Positions 55,087-63,904 of a stretch of DNA of 64,000 bases are shown here, piece by piece; position 1 is the stretch's first letter; each line of letters begins with the position of its first letter. Source of the DNA: Chengkuizengella marina. Lineage in GTDB: Bacteria; Bacillota; Bacilli; Paenibacillales; KCTC-33759. Location of the stretch: assembly GCF_009910845.1 (NCBI RefSeq), contig NZ_SIJB01000028.1:150648-214647 (forward strand), given 5' to 3'. The position numbers were made by a program, and so were the translations under genes. The notes beneath the pieces are model-generated. The model searched no databases and was not told the DNA's origin. It worked only from the letters and a program-made list of their open reading frames with translations.

Positions 55087-56523
55087 ATGTCAACTACAAA
55101 ATTCGAAACTGTAATTGGATTAGAAGTCCATGTAGAATTACACACAAATTCCAAGATCTTTTGTGGATGTTCCACTGAATTTGGAGCTCCTCCAAATTCT
55201 CATACATGTCCCATATGTTTAGGCTATCCTGGGGTTTTGCCTGTACTGAATAAAAAAGCTGTAGAATTTGCAATGAAAGCAGCGATGGCTCTAAATTGTG
55301 AGATAGCTACAGAAAGTAAGTTTGATCGAAAGAATTACTTTTATCCTGATTCTCCAAAAGCTTATCAGATTTCTCAGTTTGATAAACCAATCGGTGAAAA
55401 CGGCTGGATTGATATTGAAATAGATGGACATACCAAAAGAATTGGAATTACTAGGCTTCATTTAGAAGAGGATGCAGGAAAATTAACACATGTTGATGGT
55501 GGATATGCATCATTGGTAGATTTTAATCGTGTGGGTACTCCTCTTGTTGAAATTGTATCGGAACCAGACCTTCGTTCACCAGAAGAAGCTAGACTGTATT
55601 TAGAAAAATTAAAAGCGATTATTCAATATTGTGATGTATCTGATGTAAAAATGGAACAGGGTTCCTTACGTTGTGATGCGAATATAAGTATTCGTCCTTT
55701 TGGACAAAAAGAGTTTGGAACTAGAGCAGAATTGAAAAATATGAATTCTTTTAGTGGTGTGAAAAAAGGGTTAGAGTACGAGGAGTGGCGTCAAGCAGAC
55801 GTTATATACAGTGGTGAAGAAGTTGTTCAAGAAACTAGAAGATGGGATGAGTCTAAAGGTAAAACCTTCTCCATGCGTGGAAAAGAAGAATCTCATGACT
55901 ATCGATATTTTCCAGATCCTGATCTCGTACAGCTGTACATTGATGATGAATGGAAAGAACGTGTTAGAGCTTCAATTCCTGAATTACCTGATTCACGTAA
56001 AAAAAGATACACTGAACAATTTGACTTACCGAGTTATGATGCAGAGGTAATCACAACTTCTAAACATTTAGCTGACTTCTTTGAAGAAAGTTTACAATAT
56101 ACAAAGGATGCAAAATCAGTTTCGAATTGGATGATGGGTGATTTGTTAGGGTATTTAAATGCGAACAATTTAGAATTATCAGATGTAAAAGTGACTGGTA
56201 AAGGATTAGGAGAAATGATCGATTTAATTGAAAAAGGAACGATTAGCTCCAAAATTGCTAAACAAGTATTCAAAGAAATGATTGAATCTGGGAAAGCACC
56301 TCAAACGATTGTAGAGGAAAAAGGTTTAGTGCAGATTAGTGATGAGGGGGCAATTAAAACTATAGTTGAACAAATCATCGAAAAAAACCCTCAATCTGTT
56401 TCTGATTATAAATCAGGGAAACAAAAAGCAATTGGTTTCTTAGTTGGACAAGTCATGAAAGAAACCAAAGGGAAAGCCAACCCTGGATTAGTGAACAAAC
56501 TCATTAAAAAATGTATAGATTAA
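55087..56523 (+). CDS. gatB: Asp-tRNA(Asn)/Glu-tRNA(Gln) amidotransferase subunit B
   Basis: GatB binds the mischarged tRNA and carries the kinase-like active site. Seen are [16 protein letters not shown] near residue 10, [17 protein letters not shown] near 85 and [17 protein letters not shown] near 145. The C-terminal tRNA-binding YqeY-like domain ends [17 protein letters not shown]. The length of 478 residues is normal. AAAGGAGG precedes the ATG. It is last in gatCAB and is followed by a terminator. Confidence 0.97.
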   Translation: MSTTKFETVIGLEVHVELHTNSKIFCGCSTEFGAPPNSHTCPICLGYPGVLPVLNKKAVEFAMKAAMALNCEIATESKFDRKNYFYPDSPKAYQISQFDKPIGENGWIDIEIDGHTKRIGITRLHLEEDAGKLTHVDGGYASLVDFNRVGTPLVEIVSEPDLRSPEEARLYLEKLKAIIQYCDVSDVKMEQGSLRCDANISIRPFGQKEFGTRAELKNMNSFSGVKKGLEYEEWRQADVIYSGEEVVQETRRWDESKGKTFSMRGKEESHDYRYFPDPDLVQLYIDDEWKERVRASIPELPDSRKKRYTEQFDLPSYDAEVITTSKHLADFFEESLQYTKDAKSVSNWMMGDLLGYLNANNLELSDVKVTGKGLGEMIDLIEKGTISSKIAKQVFKEMIESGKAPQTIVEEKGLVQISDEGAIKTIVEQIIEKNPQSVSDYKSGKQKAIGFLVGQVMKETKGKANPGLVNKLIKKCID

Positions 56524-56528
56524 TTCGC

Positions 56529-56573
56529 AAAAAACCGCTAGTTCCTACAAAAGGAAAAGCGGTTTTTTGTTTT
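56529..56573 (+). terminator. Terminator of gatCAB
   Basis: AAAAAACCGCT at 56529-56539 pairs with AGCGGTTTTTT at 56558-56568, with an inner TTCCT/AGGAA stem and a T-run. Confidence 0.9.
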
Positions 56574-56709
56574 GGAGTGGAATTGTAATCTTTACAAGTG
56601 ATAGCCGAAAACTTAAGTACAAACTTAAACAGCATAATATTAAATACTAGGAGATAAACTTATGCTGCTTATAAATTGTATGAAATTCATAATCAAAGTG
56701 TGAACAAAC

Positions 56710-57018
56710 TTACTCACCTTCTAAACCTTCAATTAATTCTTTAACGTCATCTAGTTTGAAGTCAAGTAGAATTTGCTTTTGAATAACTCTTTTTAAAGTA
56801 TCAGCAACATTTGTGTTTATATATACTAAATTTGTAATATCTGAGTGGTCACTCTGTTTAAAACTCTCAACTACGGCTTGAATTTTTTCACCCTCTGCAT
56901 TAACAATATGTGATAAACCTACTTCTTCCATAGCGATAGAAGTTAACAATAAATCAATCGCTTTTTCACGATCTACAGTGATTTTAGGGTCGAAATTAGG
57001 AAAATTAGGTAAAGTCAA
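56710..57018 (-). CDS. Small conserved Bacillales protein (possible exosporium/collagen-like-protein leader family)
   Basis: The 102-residue protein starts with PNFPNFDPKIT and contains SIAMEEVGLSHIVNAEGEKIQ near 28-48. That helical segment is familiar to me from the N-terminal parts of Bacillales collagen-like and exosporium-associated proteins. The rest is helical without signal peptide or membrane segment. AGGAGG precedes the ATG. The link to spores is a recollection of the motif and not proven here. Confidence 0.65.
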   Translation of the reverse strand: MTLPNFPNFDPKITVDREKAIDLLLTSIAMEEVGLSHIVNAEGEKIQAVVESFKQSDHSDITNLVYINTNVADTLKRVIQKQILLDFKLDDVKELIEGLEGE

Positions 57019-57161
57019 TTTTTATTCCTCCTTTTATTAAAGATAGTTTATGGTATGTAGTAATCTGGGCATTGTGCCTGTATTTTAAGAACGAATGGAA
57101 TGATCCTTTCATCTGTGTGAGCGATATGAATTAAGTTTGAAACTTATTCAACATGACACTA

Positions 57162-57208
57162 TTCACTTCAAAATAAAATAAATTAATAATTTTTTATTTT
57201 GAAGTGAA
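57162..57208. promoter_or_regulatory. Perfect 17-bp inverted repeat in a divergent promoter region
   Basis: TTCACTTCAAAATAAAA at 57162-57178 is exactly complementary to TTTTATTTTGAAGTGAA at 57192-57208, with a 13-nt loop. It lies between two divergent genes, where a terminator is not expected. It could be an operator, or a hairpin in the leader of the sigma-factor operon. A TGAAAC at 57205-57210 overlaps its right end. Confidence 0.65.
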
Positions 57209-57259
57209 ACTCAGAGGTTTTACGTCTAAGTTTATAAGATAGGAAAAGGTGGTGAGGCG

Positions 57260-57856
57260 ATGGATCAATTAACAGATGAGCAGCTAATTAAACAAATTCA
57301 AATGGGTAAAAATGAAGCTTATCGTTTATTAGTGGAAAGGCATAAAAATTATATATTCACACTAATATTTCAAATGATTGGACATCGTGAGACTGCTGAA
57401 GATTTATCTCAGGAAGTGTTTATCAAATTATTTAGAACACTTTCTTCTTTTCAAGGAAATTCAAAATTTAAAACCTGGTTATACCGTTTAACTGTAAACC
57501 TTGTTATAGATCATCGCAGATCCCAAAAAAGAAAGTCAGTTGTTGCTTGGGTGGATGAAATCAAGGATAAGCTATTTACAGATTCAAATGAAGAACCAGA
57601 AACAAGAACAATAATTAAAGAAAAACAGGAAATGGTGTATCAACTTATAAACGAGCTTCCAGATAAGTATCGAATTATTATTTATTTGTATCATTTAAAG
57701 GAATTTTCTTGTTCTGAGATTGCCGAAATTATGCAACTCCCATTAAAAACAGTAGAAACTCGATTGTATAGAGGTAAAAAAAGACTAAGGCAAAAGTGGA
57801 TGGAGGTGGATAGTCATGTTCAGGAAAATTCAAAAGTCCAATCAACAACAATTTGA
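57260..57856 (+). CDS. ECF-type RNA polymerase sigma factor
   Basis: The 198-residue protein has sigma region 2 (RHKNYIFTLIFQMIGHRETAEDLSQEVFIKLFRTL, then FKTWLYRLTVNLVIDHRR near 70-87). Region 4 follows (LPDKYRIIIYLYHLKEFSCSEIAEIMQLPLKTVETRLYRGKKRL, near 133-176). It belongs to the ECF (SigW-like) group that governs envelope stress genes. GGTGGTGAGG precedes the ATG. The next gene overlaps it by 41 bp and two further envelope genes follow, so the operon is probably under its own control, although I could not identify a canonical ECF promoter. Confidence 0.92.
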   Translation: MDQLTDEQLIKQIQMGKNEAYRLLVERHKNYIFTLIFQMIGHRETAEDLSQEVFIKLFRTLSSFQGNSKFKTWLYRLTVNLVIDHRRSQKRKSVVAWVDEIKDKLFTDSNEEPETRTIIKEKQEMVYQLINELPDKYRIIIYLYHLKEFSCSEIAEIMQLPLKTVETRLYRGKKRLRQKWMEVDSHVQENSKVQSTTI

Positions 57857-58187
57857 TGAATTAGAGCAGCAATTAAATTCACTGCCCATTTTGGAAACGT
57901 CCTCATGTTTCATAGATGATGTAATGATATATACGAAAGAAATGGATGCAAAAAAGAATGTAAATATTCACAAACAATTTAAACAAACCAATGAAGTCAT
58001 TCATATTATTATCGCAAGTGCAGCGACTTACTTTTTTATTTCCGAGGGAATATTTTCTGCATTTATAGAGATGAATCCTGAACAATTTAGTACGGAAGTA
58101 AATGAAACAGTAAATGGTGTCATCACATATGGTTCTGAATTTTTCAACATGATTACTACAAAAATCTCACAGTTAGTTAATCATTAA
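57816..58187 (+). CDS. Membrane protein encoded with the sigma factor, candidate anti-sigma factor
   Basis: The 123-residue product has a charged, soluble N-terminal 55 residues, one membrane helix (VIHIIIASAATYFFISEGIFSAFI, near 61-84) and a short outer tail with VNETVNGVITYGSEF. A small cytoplasmic domain, one membrane helix and 41-bp overlap with an ECF sigma gene fit an anti-sigma factor. No zinc-binding HxxxCxxC motif is seen, so it is not the classic ZAS type. GGAGGTGG precedes the ATG. Confidence 0.72.
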   Translation: MFRKIQKSNQQQFDELEQQLNSLPILETSSCFIDDVMIYTKEMDAKKNVNIHKQFKQTNEVIHIIIASAATYFFISEGIFSAFIEMNPEQFSTEVNETVNGVITYGSEFFNMITTKISQLVNH

Positions 58188-58205
58188 TTTTAAGGAGGCT
58201 TAAGT

Positions 58206-58802
58206 ATGGAAAAACATGAATTGCCTGAAGATTCTCAGCAACAACAGGAGAGGATGGACGATTTTATTGAGCAAAGAATACATCAGCATAAACAACAAAT
58301 GAACTCAAGCTCAATTCCTTTCCAAACTACTAAGTTAAAAAATAAATTTGTAACGGGATTATTAGCGTTCTTATTGCCTGGGATGGGTCATTTTTATTTA
58401 GGTTTGATGCAAAGAGGAGTAATGTTTATGCTGCTTTTAGCAATAGACATCGTATTCATTGTGTCATTAGGTATGAATTTTGTCGATTCAAATGTTCCTT
58501 TAATTGTATTGCTATCTTTTATTATCCCAGTTATTTATTTTTATAATATATTTGATGCTTTACAAACAGCAGATATTATAAATGCACAAGGTACTTTAGA
58601 GGATATAAAAGTGAAAGTAAGAGATGGGAAGACATTTGGTTATATGTTAATAGCAGCTGGTACACTACTTTTTATCATTAGCAATAAACCATCTTGGTTA
58701 AGTGTAGTGTTTGATTTCTTCGGTTCCTATTTAGGTGGCATTGCTTTAATCCTAGCTGGAGGATTATTGCTTTTTAGTGAATTGAAGAAAAAAAATGAAT
58801 AA
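58206..58802 (+). CDS. Multi-pass membrane protein of the sigma-factor operon
   Basis: After a hydrophilic Gln/Glu-rich head of about 45 residues, five hydrophobic segments follow. The first two (FVTGLLAFLLPGMGHFYLG and VMFMLLLAIDIVFIV) resemble the TM2-type GxGxxxxG membrane hairpin. A conserved-looking NIFDALQTADIIN lies near 115. AAGGAGGC precedes the ATG; the gap to the previous gene is 18 bp. It probably belongs to the envelope-stress output of the operon (inference). Confidence 0.75.
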   Translation: MEKHELPEDSQQQQERMDDFIEQRIHQHKQQMNSSSIPFQTTKLKNKFVTGLLAFLLPGMGHFYLGLMQRGVMFMLLLAIDIVFIVSLGMNFVDSNVPLIVLLSFIIPVIYFYNIFDALQTADIINAQGTLEDIKVKVRDGKTFGYMLIAAGTLLFIISNKPSWLSVVFDFFGSYLGGIALILAGGLLLFSELKKKNE

Positions 58803-58823
58803 TGAGGTGGAGAGTGGACTTTT

Positions 58824-60056
58824 ATGATCAAGGTGGGTAGATATACCGCAGCTTCGTTGTTAGTTTTTGTTGGGGCAACATTGCTTATGGATCAAACAAG
58901 TGATACATCATATGTAGAAAAGATAGTACAGTGGTGGCCATTTATTATCATTTTTTTTGGAATTGAATACTTAATTTTTCAGTTTAAAAATAAGAATGAT
59001 AGAAATGTCAGAATAGATATTAAGTCTGTAGTATTAAGTTTTGCTATAGTGTTGATCCTTTTTGGTTTAACTTCTGGTTTTCCTTTTTTGAACCAATTAG
59101 AATTAGTTTATTCTGATAATGAAAATGATCTGAAATTTGAAATAGAAGCACAGATGATACCTTTTTATGAAAATACAAATAAACTGTATGTTGAAAATTT
59201 AAATGGAAAGATTAATATAAAACCTACTAATGAAAAAGATTTTAAATTTGAAACAACGATCTATGTTTCTGAAATAGATCAAGAAAAAGCAGAAAGAATA
59301 GTAAATGAGTCCAAACTTGAGTGGATTGATGAAGGTAGTACTTTGCAAGTATATGCAAAGGGAAAAGAGTATTATAGATTTGGTTTTAAATATAAACCTA
59401 AAGTAAACTTAATCATACATGTACCTCAATCTAGAGAAATAGATATTCAATTAAAAATGAAAAATGGTTCTGTTATAGTTACTGATGTTCCTATACTTGA
59501 TTCTTTAGATATTGATACAACAAATGGGGATATTCATATTACTAACATAAATGGCAGAGTAGCTGCAGATACAACGAATGGAAATATTGAAGTTTATTCC
59601 ATTGATGGTAAAACAGTGCTTGATACAACAAATGGTGACATTATTGCTGACAGTATATTTGGCGATTTCATAGCAGATACAACAAATGGTAAAATAGAAG
59701 GAAAAATAATTGAAGGGAAAGTTGAGGCTGAATCAACTAACGGATCCATTACATTGGTTGAGGTAAACGATGAAGTGACAGTGGATACAACAAATGGAAA
59801 GATTAAAGTAAAGTCCCAAGTTGTTGATGGTAGTTGGTATTTAGATACAATAAATGAAAGTATTGAGGTTGTTTTACCTAATAATGGAGATTTTACTTTT
59901 AGAGCACAAAGTAATGCTGGGGGATTTTTAAGTGATTTTCCATTTCATATTGATAAGAAAATTATGGGAGGAATAGTTGGTAATGGCGAGCATAAAATTA
60001 CCGCATATACTAATAATGGTTCAATAATTGTTAAAAAGTGGGATCAAGACTTTTAA
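58824..60056 (+). CDS. DUF4097 beta-repeat envelope protein with LiaF-like membrane head
   Basis: Residues about 8-90 contain three to four hydrophobic segments (RYTAASLLVFVGATLL, WWPFIIIFFGIEYLIF) like the LiaI/LiaF/DUF5668 head. From about residue 115 a DUF4097 domain follows, in which an 18-20-residue unit with DTTNGDI recurs (DTTNGDIHITN, DTTNGNIEVYS, DTTNGDIIADS, DTTNGKIEGKI, STNGSITLVE, DTTNGKIKVKS). This forms a right-handed beta helix or solenoid. DUF4097 proteins such as YvlB and LiaX take part in cell-envelope stress responses. It is the last gene of the sigma operon. Confidence 0.87.
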   Translation: MIKVGRYTAASLLVFVGATLLMDQTSDTSYVEKIVQWWPFIIIFFGIEYLIFQFKNKNDRNVRIDIKSVVLSFAIVLILFGLTSGFPFLNQLELVYSDNENDLKFEIEAQMIPFYENTNKLYVENLNGKINIKPTNEKDFKFETTIYVSEIDQEKAERIVNESKLEWIDEGSTLQVYAKGKEYYRFGFKYKPKVNLIIHVPQSREIDIQLKMKNGSVIVTDVPILDSLDIDTTNGDIHITNINGRVAADTTNGNIEVYSIDGKTVLDTTNGDIIADSIFGDFIADTTNGKIEGKIIEGKVEAESTNGSITLVEVNDEVTVDTTNGKIKVKSQVVDGSWYLDTINESIEVVLPNNGDFTFRAQSNAGGFLSDFPFHIDKKIMGGIVGNGEHKITAYTNNGSIIVKKWDQDF

Positions 60057-60069
60057 TTTTGTCTCAAAT

Positions 60070-60099
60070 TTGACAAAAAGATAACCTCGAACGTATTAT
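60070..60099 (+). promoter_or_regulatory. Sigma-A promoter of perR
   Basis: TTGACA at 60070-60075 and TATTAT at 60094-60099 are separated by 18 bp, 44 bp before the perR start. Confidence 0.75.
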
Positions 60100-60110
60100 A
60101 GATATAATAA
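60096..60110 (+). promoter_or_regulatory. Candidate PerR box overlapping the perR -10 region
   Basis: TTATAGATATAATAA agrees with the PerR box TTATAATnATTATAA at 11 of 14 defined positions and overlaps the -10. Autorepression of perR is known in Bacillus; here it is a prediction from the match. Confidence 0.55.
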
Positions 60111-60142
60111 CTTATGATCAAATAGAAAGGCGGTAAGGGATT

Positions 60143-60568
60143 ATGTCATCCCAATTAGAACATGCCCTAAAACAATTAAAAACTAGTGGTGTTCGAATGA
60201 CTCCGCAAAGACATGCGATCCTTTCGTTTATGTTAAAAACACATACTCATCCAAGTGTAGATGATATTTTCAAAGCACTTGGTGATCAGTTTCCAAATAT
60301 GAGTGTTGCAACTATATATAACAATCTAAAAGTATTTTTAGAAGCAGGTTTAGTTCGTGAGCTTACATTCGGTGATGGTGCGAGTAGATTTGATGCTAAT
60401 GTAGATGAACACTATCATGCGATTTGTGATGATTGTGGTAAAATTGTTGATTTTCACTCACCTCCACTTTATCAAATTGAGGAAATTGCATCAGAAAAAA
60501 CAGGGTTTATTGTTAAACATCATAGAATGGAAGTTCATGGTACTTGTCAACAATGCAGTGAAGCATAA
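60143..60568 (+). CDS. perR: Peroxide-sensing Fur-family repressor PerR
   Basis: The 141-residue protein has all residues that define PerR. The iron/manganese site is His36, Asp84, His90, His92 and Asp103, one position below the B. subtilis numbering throughout. The structural zinc site is Cys95/Cys98 and Cys135/Cys138. Asp84 in the SRFDAN segment, rather than Glu, separates PerR from Fur and Zur. The winged helix lies at about residues 14-80 (RMTPQRHAILSFM, SVATIYNNLKVFLE). In B. subtilis perR and ygzB are neighbours, and a ygzB homologue lies 2 kb away here. A PerR box in its own promoter suggests autoregulation. Confidence 0.95.
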   Translation: MSSQLEHALKQLKTSGVRMTPQRHAILSFMLKTHTHPSVDDIFKALGDQFPNMSVATIYNNLKVFLEAGLVRELTFGDGASRFDANVDEHYHAICDDCGKIVDFHSPPLYQIEEIASEKTGFIVKHHRMEVHGTCQQCSEA

Positions 60569-60604
60569 TTTGTCATTTATTTTAGCTGTAAAATCATTTA
60601 ATAT

Positions 60605-60657
60605 AAGACGTGTTGGTTCTTCTTTTTACAAAGGAGGTACCTTACGTCTTTTTTATT
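60605..60657 (+). terminator. Terminator of perR
   Basis: AAGACGT at 60605-60611 pairs with ACGTCTT at 60644-60650, followed by TTTTTATTTTT. The 32-nt loop contains AAAGGAGGTACC, which looks like a ribosome binding site but has no start codon at a useful distance. Confidence 0.6.
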
Positions 60658-60672
60658 TTTCAGGCATAGGAT

Positions 60673-62430
60673 GTGGATGAATTGAATGAGTTTAATATTT
60701 CAAAAAAGAAAAAACGCAGCACATTAATTAGAATGATCTTATTTTGTTTATTATTGTTTATTGTTTTATTTTTTTCGTTTGTATTCTATCAAAGTTGGTT
60801 ATCAGGACAACCTTCTTCTGATAGAGTTATCGAAGAATTTAATGGTTTAGATCAACCTATTTTTTATCAGAATGAATTACAGCCTTATTCTGCCTTAGGT
60901 AAAGATAAAGGTTTAAAAGTTCCGTTGGATTTCGTCAAAGAACACATTGATCCAAATGTTAGGCTTGAAGAAGATTCTGGATCAGTTATCATTACGACAG
61001 ACAAACAAGTTGTTCATTTCAAAACAGATCAGTTGAGTGCAATGATAAATGAAAAGCCTTATTCTTTGCAATTTCCAATTGAGGTTATAAACGATACGAT
61101 TTATTTTCCAATCTATCATCTATTGGAATTTTATAATTTAAAAATAGTAGAGTCAGAGGAGACAAATGCGGTATTAATATGGAATGCTGGCGATGTCATT
61201 CAATGGGGGAAGGTTGTAGGCCAAGATCAAACTGAGGTAAGTATTCCTATAAGAACAGAACCTACTATAAAATCATCAATTTTATATGATATTTCCATCA
61301 ATGATAACGTTATGATTTTAGAAGAAAAACTAAATGGTTGGTATTTTGTGCAACTTGAAAATGGTTATCAAGGATACTTGGAAGAGCAATATATCATATT
61401 AGATGAGCTTGAAATTATACCTAATCAAGTAAAAGAAGAATCAACGTTAGTTTGGAACCCATTGGGAGAAAAAGTTAATTTAACCTGGGAAGCCGTGTAC
61501 AATAAAAAAACAGATACTACTGTTATTGGTAATATGCCAGGCTTGAACGTAATAAGTCCAACCTGGTTTCATCTACTAGACGAGTCAGGGAATATTGAAA
61601 ATAAAGCGGATGCTGAATATGTAAATTGGGCACATTCACAAGGATATCAAATATGGGCTTTATTTAGTAATAATTTTGATCCAGATTGGACAAGTGCTGT
61701 CTTATCTAACTATGAAACTAGGATGAAAATGATCAAACAACTTGTAAGTTATGCTGAATTATATGATTTACAAGGGATTAATATTGATTTTGAAAATGTG
61801 TATTTGAAAGATAAAGATAATCTTACTCAATTTGTACGTGAGCTTACACCTATTTTACATGAACAAAATCTTGTTGTATCCATTGATGTGACCATTAGAG
61901 GTGGAAGTGAGATGTGGTCGTTATTTTATGATAGAAAAGCGTTGGGAGAAGTTGTAGATTATATGATGGTTATGACTTATGATGAGCATTGGGCCTCTAG
62001 TCCAGTTGCAGGATCCGTTGCATCTTTGCCATGGGTTGAAAAAGGCATCGTAGACATTATGAACGAGGATCAAGTTCCTTCTGAAAAGTTAATTTTAGGA
62101 GTCCCTTTTTACACTCGTTTATGGACAGAAGAAGAAGTAGACGGCAATACATCTGTTTCTTCTAAAACTTTGTTTATGGAAACAGTACTTCAGATCATTG
62201 AGGATAAAAATTTAGATATACAATATAAAGAAGATGTAGGACAAAATTATGTTGAATACAAAGAAGGTAACGCAACACATAAGATCTGGATAGAAGATGA
62301 TGTTTCAATGCAAGCACGTGCTGAAATTGTTAAAAAGTATGATTTAGCAGGTATAGCTTCCTGGAGAAGAGGTTTTGAAACCCCAGATATTTGGGAGGTC
62401 ATCGATAAAACACTCAACAAAAGACCTTAA
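60673..62430 (+). CDS. Membrane-anchored GH18 glycoside hydrolase with SH3 domain (spore-cortex/wall hydrolase type)
   Basis: The 585-residue protein has a basic head and one membrane helix (about 17-38). A stalk domain of copper-amine-oxidase-N type follows (FYQNELQPYSALGKDKGLKVPLDFV). An SH3 domain comes next (SIPIRTEPTIKSS ... GWYFVQLENGYQGYLEEQYI, near 195-240), and then a GH18 barrel from about 270. The catalytic strand reads QGINIDFEN near 378, with the acid Glu present; MVMTYDEHW and the C-terminal GIASWRRG are also typical. Related proteins (YaaH, SleL, YdhD) cleave muramic-lactam cortex peptidoglycan. GTG 60673 has only a weak ribosome binding site (ATAGGATG). Confidence 0.85.
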   Translation: MDELNEFNISKKKKRSTLIRMILFCLLLFIVLFFSFVFYQSWLSGQPSSDRVIEEFNGLDQPIFYQNELQPYSALGKDKGLKVPLDFVKEHIDPNVRLEEDSGSVIITTDKQVVHFKTDQLSAMINEKPYSLQFPIEVINDTIYFPIYHLLEFYNLKIVESEETNAVLIWNAGDVIQWGKVVGQDQTEVSIPIRTEPTIKSSILYDISINDNVMILEEKLNGWYFVQLENGYQGYLEEQYIILDELEIIPNQVKEESTLVWNPLGEKVNLTWEAVYNKKTDTTVIGNMPGLNVISPTWFHLLDESGNIENKADAEYVNWAHSQGYQIWALFSNNFDPDWTSAVLSNYETRMKMIKQLVSYAELYDLQGINIDFENVYLKDKDNLTQFVRELTPILHEQNLVVSIDVTIRGGSEMWSLFYDRKALGEVVDYMMVMTYDEHWASSPVAGSVASLPWVEKGIVDIMNEDQVPSEKLILGVPFYTRLWTEEEVDGNTSVSSKTLFMETVLQIIEDKNLDIQYKEDVGQNYVEYKEGNATHKIWIEDDVSMQARAEIVKKYDLAGIASWRRGFETPDIWEVIDKTLNKRP

Positions 62431-62474
62431 GTATGGAAATATTTTATTAAATGAATCGTTTGAGTATCAAATAA

Positions 62475-62516
62475 AAGGATGTCCATTGGTTTTTGCAAAG
62501 AGTTGGACATCCTTAA
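62475..62516. terminator. Bidirectional terminator
   Basis: AAGGATGTCCA at 62475-62485 pairs perfectly with TGGACATCCTT at 62504-62514 between the convergent GH18 and ygzB genes. Confidence 0.85.
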
Positions 62517-62568
62517 GATATTTTTATTTATTTTAATTTATTTTATTTCATTAAAAAAATTTAATTTA

Positions 62569-62925
62569 TTATTGTTTTTGATCTTTAGTAATTGATCCAT
62601 TTGCTTTGTTTTCATCAAATGTAAGAATGGTTCTACAATGCATGCAACGATCTGTTTTACCAATATGACGAGTAGGCTTTCTACACTCTGGGCACTCTAA
62701 TGTAATAGAACTTGTAGAAAGTGTTCCAGCCCAAAAGTATACAGCTACACTACCTAATAAACTAATTGTACCAATAATCATAAATGGGATTGAAATAACA
62801 TATTTACCTAAGTTACCCCATAATAGTAAACCACCAGTACCAATAATCATGATACCCATACCACCTAAAGTCAATAAGAGTCCCCATAAACGTAATTCGT
62901 TAATTTTACTTGATTTTAAAAACAT
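62569..62925 (-). CDS. ygzB: UPF0295 membrane protein YgzB
   Basis: The 118-residue protein has two hydrophobic hairpins (near 14-34 and 42-66), AVYFWAGTLST near 60 and a C-terminal zinc ribbon CPECRKPTRHIGKTDRCMHC near 78-97, exactly the layout of B. subtilis YgzB. Function is unknown. The neighbourhood with perR is kept from Bacillus, with the GH18 gene inserted between them and opposite orientation here. The first residue is ATG 62925 after AGAGGAT. Confidence 0.9.
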   Translation of the reverse strand: MFLKSSKINELRLWGLLLTLGGMGIMIIGTGGLLLWGNLGKYVISIPFMIIGTISLLGSVAVYFWAGTLSTSSITLECPECRKPTRHIGKTDRCMHCRTILTFDENKANGSITKDQKQ

Positions 62926-63039
62926 GATTATCCTCTTCTCATCATTAATAAAGTTTGCTCAAATATCTAAAGAAATGTATATTCAATATTATATTAGAGC
63001 AGTACATTTGAAACAAGTGAAAATAATGTTATAACTTAA

Positions 63040-63561
63040 CTATTTATCCGATGGGGTTATTGATTTATAATACTTCCCTTTGGTAACATATCCTTCCCTA
63101 ATTCTTTTCATGTCTTCCATATCACTTTTTGTTAATTCTCTAATTACTTTTGCAGGTCTACCATAAGCTAAACAGTTTGGAGGAATTTTTTTCCCTTGGG
63201 AAACGAGACTTCCAGCGCCTATAAATGCTCCTTCTCCTATTTCTGAACCATCTAATATGATCGACCCCATACCAATTAATGCTTTGTTTCTAATTCTACA
63301 GCTATGGAGTATAACTTGATGTCCAATTGTAACGTCATCCTCAATAATAAGTGGATAAGCTGGACTTTGATGTAATATACAATTGTCTTGTATGTTAGAC
63401 CTTTTACCAATAATTGTAGGCGAAACATCTCCTCTTATTACTGTATTAAACCATATGCTGCTCTCTTCACCAATAGTTACATCCCCAGTGATAGTTACAT
63501 AATCAGCTAGATATACACTTTTAGCGATTGAAGGTTTTTTCCCGTTGTATTCATAAATCAT
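63040..63561 (-). CDS. ytoA: Gamma-carbonic-anhydrase-family protein (YtoA/YrdA-like)
   Basis: The 173-residue left-handed beta-helix protein has regular hexapeptide repeats (VTIGEESSIWFNTVIRGD, near 27-45). The three metal-ligand histidines sit in CILHQS, TIGHQV and ILHSCRI (near 64, 81 and 86). The trimeric family includes active gamma carbonic anhydrases, but most bacterial members (YrdA, PaaY, CaiE) have unproved activity. GAGGTAC precedes the ATG. It is a single leftward gene next to the rRNA promoter region. Confidence 0.9.
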   Translation of the reverse strand: MIYEYNGKKPSIAKSVYLADYVTITGDVTIGEESSIWFNTVIRGDVSPTIIGKRSNIQDNCILHQSPAYPLIIEDDVTIGHQVILHSCRIRNKALIGMGSIILDGSEIGEGAFIGAGSLVSQGKKIPPNCLAYGRPAKVIRELTKSDMEDMKRIREGYVTKGKYYKSITPSDK

Positions 63562-63739
63562 ATTAGTACCTCGTTGTTAATATTTTTTATCATAATTTTA
63601 TTAAAAATGGTTAAGTCTAATATACAGATCCAAATGAATAAGATCAAGAAATGTACAGCTACTCAATGATTCTAGTTATTATCTGAACATTCTAAAAAAA
63701 ATTACTTTATTATAATGTTATTTTTTTTCCTAAATATTA
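63562..63739. other. Upstream AT-rich segment of the rRNA promoter region
   Basis: No gene is visible. The stretch 63690-63730 is rich in A and T tracts and may act as an UP-type element for the first rRNA promoter. Confidence 0.4.
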
Positions 63740-63767
63740 TTGACAGGCCATATGATTCTGTGATAAA
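63740..63767 (+). promoter_or_regulatory. rRNA operon promoter P1
   Basis: TTGACA at 63740-63745 and GATAAA at 63762-63767 are separated by 16 bp, with a T-rich tract directly upstream. Confidence 0.6.
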
Positions 63768-63868
63768 TTTAATTTCGCCGCTTAGAATGGCAAGTAAACA
63801 TGACAAGAAGCAAATAAGAGTTTACTAGATTAGATGAGTGATTTGAAGATAACTATCAAAAATTGTTA

Positions 63869-63898
63869 TTGACAAAAACTCACCAAAAATGATATGAT
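63869..63898 (+). promoter_or_regulatory. rRNA operon promoter P2
   Basis: TTGACA at 63869-63874 and TATGAT at 63893-63898 are separated by 18 bp. Tandem promoters are usual for rrn operons in Bacillales. Confidence 0.72.
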
Positions 63899-63904
63899 AA
63901 TCTA

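Noticed and set aside
57205..57226. ECF promoter TGAAAC...CGTC upstream of the sigma factor gene
   Set aside because: The two motifs are only 12 bp apart, whereas ECF promoters need about 16 bp, so I do not call it a promoter.
60405..60680. 91-residue frame overlapping perR and the GH18 start
   Set aside because: It overlaps perR in another frame, crosses the perR terminator and has no ribosome binding site.
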